A stretch of 7,252 nucleotides of DNA. It comes from an uncultured Pseudobdellovibrionaceae bacterium (lineage in GTDB: Bacteria; Bdellovibrionota; Bdellovibrionia; Bdellovibrionales; Bdellovibrionaceae). How positions within the stretch are numbered: position 1 is the first letter of the stretch; the number at the start of each line of letters is the position of its first letter. The stretch is from NCBI GenBank assembly GCA_937900305.1, contig CALCCV010000489.1:1-7252 (forward strand), read 5' to 3'. Positions 5,369-7,252 of this stretch are shown here, piece by piece. A program made the translations under genes and the position numbers. The notes beneath the pieces were generated by a model. It was given only the letters and a program-made list of their open reading frames with translations. It ran no database searches and was not told the origin of the DNA.

Positions 5369-6385
5369 ATGCGAAGCTGGTACGAAGCAGAAGCTCAGGG
5401 ATTTTTGAATCGTCTATTTTCACATCTTGATGAGGCGAGGGTGAGACTCGAACCTCACTGGGATATCGATCACATCTGTTTTCGAGTTGAAAGTAGGGAA
5501 AGATACGAAACTCGCAAGATTGAAATTTCAAAATTCGCAAATCTGCTGATTGAATCTAAAGTGAAGGGACGAATGATTTCGACTTTTCAGCTGCGAGAGC
5601 CTATCATTTTTAGTGACTATGCCATTGATGTGCTTGAGCTCCCCGCTCCAAAGCTGGGCAAGGTTGTGAATGAAGGATTCGAGCACATAGAGGTCGTGTG
5701 CGACCAAACATTCGCGGAATTGCAGACAAAATACGAGCGACTTGATCTTGACACAGGCGGGATGAATAAAGTTTTCAACTCTGAATTAGAAATTATTTTT
5801 GGACCTGAAAATATCAAATTTCATCACAGCTCGTTGGCATCTGTAGTTCGCCTCGAATTGCAAAAAAAGGTTTGGACGGCGATTGAAAAATCCGAGGTGT
5901 TGCAAACGCTAGCTCCGTTTTTTCCATTGATTGCGGGAACATTGCCTCTTGGGTTAGCAGTCGAAGAATCAGACGTGGATGTGCTTGTCACCGTCGCCGA
6001 TCCCCTCGATTTTGAAAAGATTTGTCGCAGCCGTTTTTCTCAATGGCCGGGTTTTGAAATTCGGGCGGCGCTGGTCCGCGGGGAAGCGTCGACGATTGTC
6101 AAATTTGTTTGCGAGAACATTCCTTTTGAGATTTTTGGACAACGCACACCTTCTGTCCGACAGTGGGGGTGGAAGCATTTTCAGATTGAAGAGCGCCTTC
6201 TAAAGTTAGGTGGCCTTAGTTTCATGAGCCGAATTCAAGATCTTCGCAAACAAGGACTTGAGACGGAGCCAGCGTTTGCAAAATGCCTGGAACTAGTCGG
6301 AGATCCCTATGAAGAGCTCGCCAGATTGCACAGCCTCTCGAATGCCGAGTTGCATTCCTTTGCGATTGCAAAAATCGAAGGCTGA
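5369..6385 (+). CDS. Two-domain protein: YecM-like VOC domain fused to a DUF4269 nucleotidyltransferase-like domain
   Basis: A 338-residue cytoplasmic protein. Residues about 8-165 match the YecM family of the vicinal oxygen chelate fold: DIDHICFRVES (32-42), FQLREPIIF (73-81), IDVLELPAPKLGK (86-98) and FEHIEVV (104-110). Candidate metal ligands are His35, Glu90 and His106. Residues about 175-325 match DUF4269: LIAGTLPLGLAVEESDVDVLV (187-207) has the glycine turn and the SDxD pair (D202, D204) of nucleotidyltransferases, and PFEIFGQ (252-258) has Glu254. EERLLKLGG (274-282), then LRKQGLETEPAFAK (292-305) and GDPYE (311-315), close it. Both domains look complete and all named residues are kept. 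Each family normally stands alone (about 180 residues each), so the fusion is unusual. No biochemical function is firmly known for either domain. The beta-barrel gene follows by 17 bases. Confidence 0.87.
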   Translation: MRSWYEAEAQGFLNRLFSHLDEARVRLEPHWDIDHICFRVESRERYETRKIEISKFANLLIESKVKGRMISTFQLREPIIFSDYAIDVLELPAPKLGKVVNEGFEHIEVVCDQTFAELQTKYERLDLDTGGMNKVFNSELEIIFGPENIKFHHSSLASVVRLELQKKVWTAIEKSEVLQTLAPFFPLIAGTLPLGLAVEESDVDVLVTVADPLDFEKICRSRFSQWPGFEIRAALVRGEASTIVKFVCENIPFEIFGQRTPSVRQWGWKHFQIEERLLKLGGLSFMSRIQDLRKQGLETEPAFAKCLELVGDPYEELARLHSLSNAELHSFAIAKIEG

Positions 6386-6402
6386 ACTCATCATTTGAAG
6401 AG

Positions 6403-7188
6403 ATGTTGAACTATGTGAGAGCTAGACAAAACTCGAGGTTTTCGAACCGCGCGATGACCTCCATCATTGCTTTCTTCGCGATGTTGCCGGCGTCAAGCAA
6501 AGCGCTCTCGTTGGGCCGCGAGGGCCTTGTAGCAAAAGGATCGTATGCGCGCTTTGAATACGTTGAGCCTTTTGTGATGTCTGAGAAGGGCTACATCGCC
6601 GGCGCTGGTTTAAGTTGGGCCTCAAGTCTGGCGAAATACTTTCTATTCAATCTGAACGGAAGTTACTATGCGGGAAAAATTCGGTATGACGGTTCAACGT
6701 GGTCTGGCGAGCCTTACCAAACGGACAACATGGACTGGATCGGCAATGCTGATGTGGGCTTCACGCTGACCTCAAATTGGTTGGCGTTGTCTTTCGGGGG
6801 TGGCCGACGAGTCTGGTTTGATGCCATCGGCGGATCTTATCGCCGCTTCACCACCTATCAATATATTCCGTGGACGTTGCACCTTTTTACCAGTGAAAAT
6901 ACGTCTCTGAAGTTCAGCTATTTCCAATTTTTGAATGGACACAACGAGTCCTTGCTCGCCGACGTGAATACTGAAGATGGCAATGTCCAGCTTAAGCAAA
7001 AAAAAGGGTGGGGCGGCGGTTTCGAGTGGGAGCACCTTGCCGCTTTTGGCAAAAGTTTTGGATATGCAGTGGGCGGTGAGTATTGGTCGATCGACAATTC
7101 TGAAGTCGAGCCCTATCAAGACGGTTTCGTCATCGAGCCCTTCAATCGAACGCTCTTTATTCATTTGGATTTGAATTATAAATTTTAA
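6403..7188 (+). CDS. Outer-membrane beta-barrel protein of unknown family
   Basis: A 261-residue exported protein. An Arg-rich lead (residues 6-17) precedes a hydrophobic stretch MTSIIAFFAMLPASSKA (18-34), giving a signal peptide with likely cleavage near residue 34-36. The mature part consists of alternating hydrophobic/polar strands rich in Tyr, Trp, Phe and Gly: GYIAGAGLSWA, YFLFNLNGSYYAGKIRY, WLALSFGGGRRVWF, YIPWTLHLF, LKFSYFQFL, GWGGGFEWEHL and FGYAVGGEYWSI. It ends with LFIHLDLNYKF, whose C-terminal Phe is the usual recognition signal for the outer-membrane assembly machinery. No specific family or transported substrate is recognised. The start is uncertain: ATG 6403 has GAAG only two bases upstream, and GTG 6415 or ATG 6454 would shorten the signal peptide. 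It follows the VOC-DUF4269 gene by 17 bases and is probably co-transcribed with it. Confidence 0.8.
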   Translation: MLNYVRARQNSRFSNRAMTSIIAFFAMLPASSKALSLGREGLVAKGSYARFEYVEPFVMSEKGYIAGAGLSWASSLAKYFLFNLNGSYYAGKIRYDGSTWSGEPYQTDNMDWIGNADVGFTLTSNWLALSFGGGRRVWFDAIGGSYRRFTTYQYIPWTLHLFTSENTSLKFSYFQFLNGHNESLLADVNTEDGNVQLKQKKGWGGGFEWEHLAAFGKSFGYAVGGEYWSIDNSEVEPYQDGFVIEPFNRTLFIHLDLNYKF

Positions 7189-7252
7189 ATAGATTTTAAG
7201 TGAAAAGAACCGAGAAGAGCCAGCCTCTAGGGCCGGTCGCTGGAAGAAGAAT

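Noticed and set aside
6772..7164. 130-codon minus-strand frame opposite the beta-barrel gene
   Set aside because: It is antisense to a protein with a clear signal peptide, barrel strands and terminal Phe, and has no recognisable domain.
7220..7243. CCAGC/GCTGG inverted repeat after the beta-barrel gene as its terminator
   Set aside because: Only five pairs with a 14-base loop and no T-run on the plus strand. It is too close to the window edge to judge.

Overview
The window looks like a chromosomal stretch of a Gram-negative bacterium of middling GC content. Two proteins carry signal peptides, and one of them is an outer-membrane-type beta-barrel ending in an aromatic residue. Several products (a long nitronate-monooxygenase-like flavoprotein, a PPP-type phosphatase, a GST and a beta-barrel of no recognised family) would fit a Bdellovibrionota or other deltaproteobacteria-like genome. 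That placement is a guess, because there is no rRNA or marker gene to test it.

Left part (1-1000, minus strand): the N-terminal part of a GNAT acetyltransferase runs off the left edge. A non-coding stretch with two hairpins follows. Then comes a second GNAT gene that is broken: its reading frame shifts at a run of eight A/T bases, and no N-terminal domain is visible.

Middle part (1216-4306, plus strand): a long FMN-dependent nitronate-monooxygenase-type enzyme with a cysteine-bearing C-terminal region sits 15 bases ahead of a calcineurin-like (ApaH/PrpE-type) phosphatase, probably in one transcript that ends at a strong inverted repeat. A glutathione S-transferase with its own good ribosome binding site follows.

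Decayed island (about 4305-5290, minus strand): three overlapping or adjacent pieces. They are a frameshifted N-terminal remnant of an ISL3-family transposase lying against the 3' end of the GST gene, a small secreted protein whose C-terminus overlaps that remnant, and a truncated P-loop kinase gene of 57 codons. A 20-bp inverted repeat lies just upstream of the secreted-protein gene.

Right part (5369-7188, plus strand): a two-domain protein that fuses a YecM-type VOC domain to a DUF4269 nucleotidyltransferase-like domain. It is followed 17 bases later by an outer-membrane beta-barrel protein, so the two are probably co-transcribed. The VOC-DUF4269 fusion is the most unusual gene in the window. 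I found no CRISPR array, tRNA, rRNA, phage module or complete insertion sequence, and no recognisable defence system.
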